In this document: positions 61,561-64,000 of the stretch, one piece after another
How the letters are laid out: each line of letters opens with the position of its first letter
How positions within the stretch are numbered: the stretch's first letter is position 1
Assembly: GCF_965363235.1 (NCBI RefSeq)
Contig: NC_134847.1
Location: 56,142,439-56,206,438 of the forward strand
Reading direction: 5' to 3'
DNA from: Mytilus galloprovincialis
Lineage: Eukaryota; Mollusca; Bivalvia; Mytilida; Mytilidae
DNA: 64,000 nt
Made by a program: the position numbers and the translations under genes
Notes under the pieces: model-generated
Told to the model about the DNA's origin: nothing
The model's input: only the letters and a program-made list of their open reading frames with translations
Databases searched by the model: none

Positions 61561-62186
61561 GCCGCCCAACCGCCTGACCGTGCCCCGTCCGCCCGCCCGA
61601 CGTACATCCCCAAATCAGTAACCGACATTTTTGTCACAAAAATCCGGTTAATAAATGATGATATTTATATATTGATTCTAAATAGTACGTACATGTATTT
61701 AAGGTTGTACTGAACACGTGTAAAATAAACCTTAAGAATTCATATATTTAGGAGCAAAATACAGTTTGGGAATACAAATTATGCAAAGTAAAAAGACTCC
61801 TGCATTTAACAAAACATGTATGGATGAGGTATAAGTTATTTTGATATTTGCATTTTTGATAAACAAACGAATCATATAAATTGTTTTTTGTAAATCATGA
61901 TTGTTCGTGGAAATTCACGATTTCTTGGATCTGTTTAGCGGTAACAGTATTTAAACTTGTACAATTCATTTTGTATGCAGATGTGTCTGTCATAATTTAG
62001 GTCACAAAGCCAAATTTCCTCTGCCTGTTGCATCAGAAATCAATGTTTTAATTAAGAAAAAGTGATTGTTGCAATTGCATGACTTCAGAAGGTTATTCGG
62101 GGCTGGATTTAGGATCATTATGAGCAGGTTCTGGTAAATGGCCCAAAGTGTCTATTGCTATTAAGTCGTTGTTATCATTACTTTGT

Positions 62187-62492
62187 TCAGAAATTGCAAC
62201 TGGTAGTTGACTGTCCCCTCGATTGATCATTGTCCTCATAGCTAGGTGGATCCCGTGGATTATCGTGTAGAGTGTACTCTGGTAGTTTCGAATTTTCTAC
62301 AATATCATATGGAAGTGGTTCATTGTTATACACAGTAAATATTAAAGAATAGTAATTTTTGCATATTGGTCGCACTTCCTCGAATGTTCCTTTGCAATCG
62401 ACCGCGTAAATTTCGGCGGGCTTTACATACTCGAAACATGGCGAATGCCATTATTTCGAGGACAATGAATAATAAACCAACAACAGTGGCAC
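62187..62492 (-). pseudogene. Gene D last exon: membrane helix and PPxY tail, frame broken
   Basis: The acceptor GCTTACAG at 62493 opens in phase 1 on a helix (ATVVGLLFIVLEIMAFAMF) followed by a basic stop-transfer segment (CKARRNLRGRLQRNIR). That frame stops near 62330. The tail that aligns with gene C (VYNNEPLPYDIVENSKLPEY, then PPSYEDN) lies in the +1 frame and ends at 62187. The two frames overlap for about 100 bp, so the shift cannot be placed exactly. It may be a disabling indel, a sequence error or an intron I did not recognise. Upstream exons were not found before the window end. Confidence 0.55.
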
Positions 62493-62943
62493 CTGTAAGC
62501 AAAAATAGACACGATTTATAATTATTAATAATAATAAACCAACATCAATGAAACATGTTATCAAATATAGACACCATTCATTTCACGATAACAAATAACA
62601 AATTATGTATAAGTTTTATACAAATTGAGGTTCATATAACAATTATTCTTGTCATAGGCTTTTTTTCATTTCCGTAAACAGCTCTTCTGGCGTTTTTATT
62701 CAAGATTACATTTAAATGATTTGCCAATGTTTTGTTTTAATATAAATTTCTACATCATTACATATTTTTGTTGGTCCTAAACATATTTTTAATATAAATA
62801 ATGTTCACATGTGCAGATATATATATTCATTAAATAATATAATAAAATAATTAAAAAGTTAACAGTTCCATTCTATCGATTTCATCCTTCCATTGGGACT
62901 CTTCAGGATAACTGATGTAGTGTCGCTATAGGCGACGTCGTTA

Positions 62944-63141
62944 ATGAGGTTTTTAAAGAGCTATTTGACACAACAGTTATACCCAGAGGGTCTAATCGAA
63001 AGTGGAATTCGAAAATCTAAACTATTAACACTTCAAGAATTACGAACCCCGAAAGTGAAAGACACGGATGAAAACTTAAAGAAAATACCGTTTGTTACTA
63101 CACATGACCCGTCATATCCAACTAAGTTAGACATCACGTGA
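62944..63141 (+). pseudogene. Fragment of a retroelement C-terminal region
   Basis: The frame contains QQLYPEGLIESGIRKSKLL, a short linker, then KKIPFVTTHDPSYPTKL. The two-part layout, a Y-P-x-x-L-I-E helix followed by IPFVTTxxPSxP, is what I recall from the segment after the reverse transcriptase in invertebrate retroelements. No reverse transcriptase motifs are present, so this is a short remnant. The family is not assigned. Confidence 0.45.
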
Positions 63142-63149
63142 CTTCTGTG

Positions 63150-64000
63150 ACGTATACTAGCCGCCATTTTGTATTATATTTCCCCATATAAAATGCATAG
63201 ATGCTTCATCAATGTTGGTCCTTACAGTTTAATTTTTGATTAAAGTCGGTCGTTTTAGAGTTGTAAAACATGCACTTTTTCTCGTCATTTCTCCGTTGAC
63301 TCAATGCTAAATTACCGATACCCATGTCTACTTGTACAACAAATAAAGAAATTCCGTAAATAAAAAACAAACTTTGCAAATCGATTAAGTATATTGAAAC
63401 ATAGATCTGGCGGGGAATACTACTTAAAACAGTTTAATTTTACTAGGGCAAATTCGGTCAAACATCGATTTAAAAAAGGGAAATTTTCGGGATTTTTCAA
63501 AATGGCGGATGATGTATATGAAAATGTTGCATCAAATCAAGGATTTGTATAGCATGTATAGAAAGACTTTTCTAGATTATATTTAAATTTTCATTCAGAA
63601 TCTCTGATACTTCTGTTGTTTTCTTTGGTGACATTTCGATATGATTGATTTCAAAATGTCTTGATAAAGAAAATATTATTTTAAGTGTGACACGGGAACA
63701 TTTATTTTGACAGATATCCAGTATTTACTGTTACCGGAAAATATTTTACAATAAAATTCATAATAATTTTTTTTCTCTTCTTTTTTTAAAGGTGTTTTTC
63801 CTGTTTTCTGTATATTTTATCTTTCTGTAGAAATATATTTATACATTCCTTATAGAACAAAAAAATGTTTTCATCCGATGAGAAAAAACCCAATGCCCAA
63901 CAATTATTATAGATAAATATTCCATACCTTTAAAATTTCATCCCTTTACAGAACAGGTGAACTCTGACTTGGGTATAAAGTTACGTAACAATATATTGTC
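63150..64000. other. No gene seen
   Basis: AT-rich DNA to the window end. It may contain upstream introns of gene D, but no exon could be supported. Confidence 0.45.

Noticed and set aside
1-64000. CRISPR arrays, operons, riboswitches, bacterial promoters
   Set aside because: The repeats are contiguous satellites without spacers, and introns, TATA boxes and SINEs show eukaryotic nuclear DNA.

Overview
The window looks like gene-poor, AT-rich nuclear DNA of a bivalve mollusc, most likely a marine mussel (Mytilus or a close relative). I infer this from spliced genes with GT-AG introns, the absence of bacterial-type gene packing, and several high-copy dispersed repeats that I remember as typical of mussel genomes, for example the tail reading TTGTCTCATTGGCAATC. 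The species call is from memory and untested. Nearly all long open frames are chance or repeat-derived; the real genes are made of short exons on the minus strand and were found by reading splice sites and reading phase.

Layout. 1-5.7 kb holds satellite and minisatellite arrays: an inverted pair of arrays of a 170-190 bp unit carrying a tRNA-derived SINE, a 121/134 bp GGGGTGACCCC array, and a minisatellite related to the first satellite. 5.7-9.9 kb is mostly unique DNA with dispersed repeats. A small four-exon gene for a secreted peptide of about 109 residues lies at 9.98-11.31 kb with its own TATA box. A 54-bp satellite fills 12.0-14.0 kb. 14-23 kb has no recognisable gene, only repeats.

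The core is a tandem segmental duplication. The block at about 23.3-34.1 kb is repeated at about 37.7-48.0 kb, separated by 3.6 kb of nested transposon DNA. Copy A holds an intact-looking eight-exon gene for a 434-residue single-pass membrane protein: signal peptide, EMI-like Cys-rich domain, second Cys-rich (VWC-like) domain, a beta-rich segment, a HYR (hyalin repeat) domain, one membrane helix and a short tail. Copy B is its broken paralog: a stop at the end of exon 1, frameshifts in exons 2 and 5, and a 1051-bp DNA transposon in the membrane-helix exon.

Further along on the same strand lie two more relatives. Gene C (51.3-58.1 kb, five exons, 215 residues) is a shorter version with signal peptide, EMI-like domain split over two exons, membrane helix and a PPxY-rich tail. 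The last exon of gene D (62.19-62.49 kb) has a related PPxY tail but a reading-frame break. The window therefore seems to catch a tandem family of modular membrane proteins in the middle of birth and decay. Their function is unknown. Cell-surface recognition or matrix binding is a plausible inference from HYR and EMI-like modules, nothing more.
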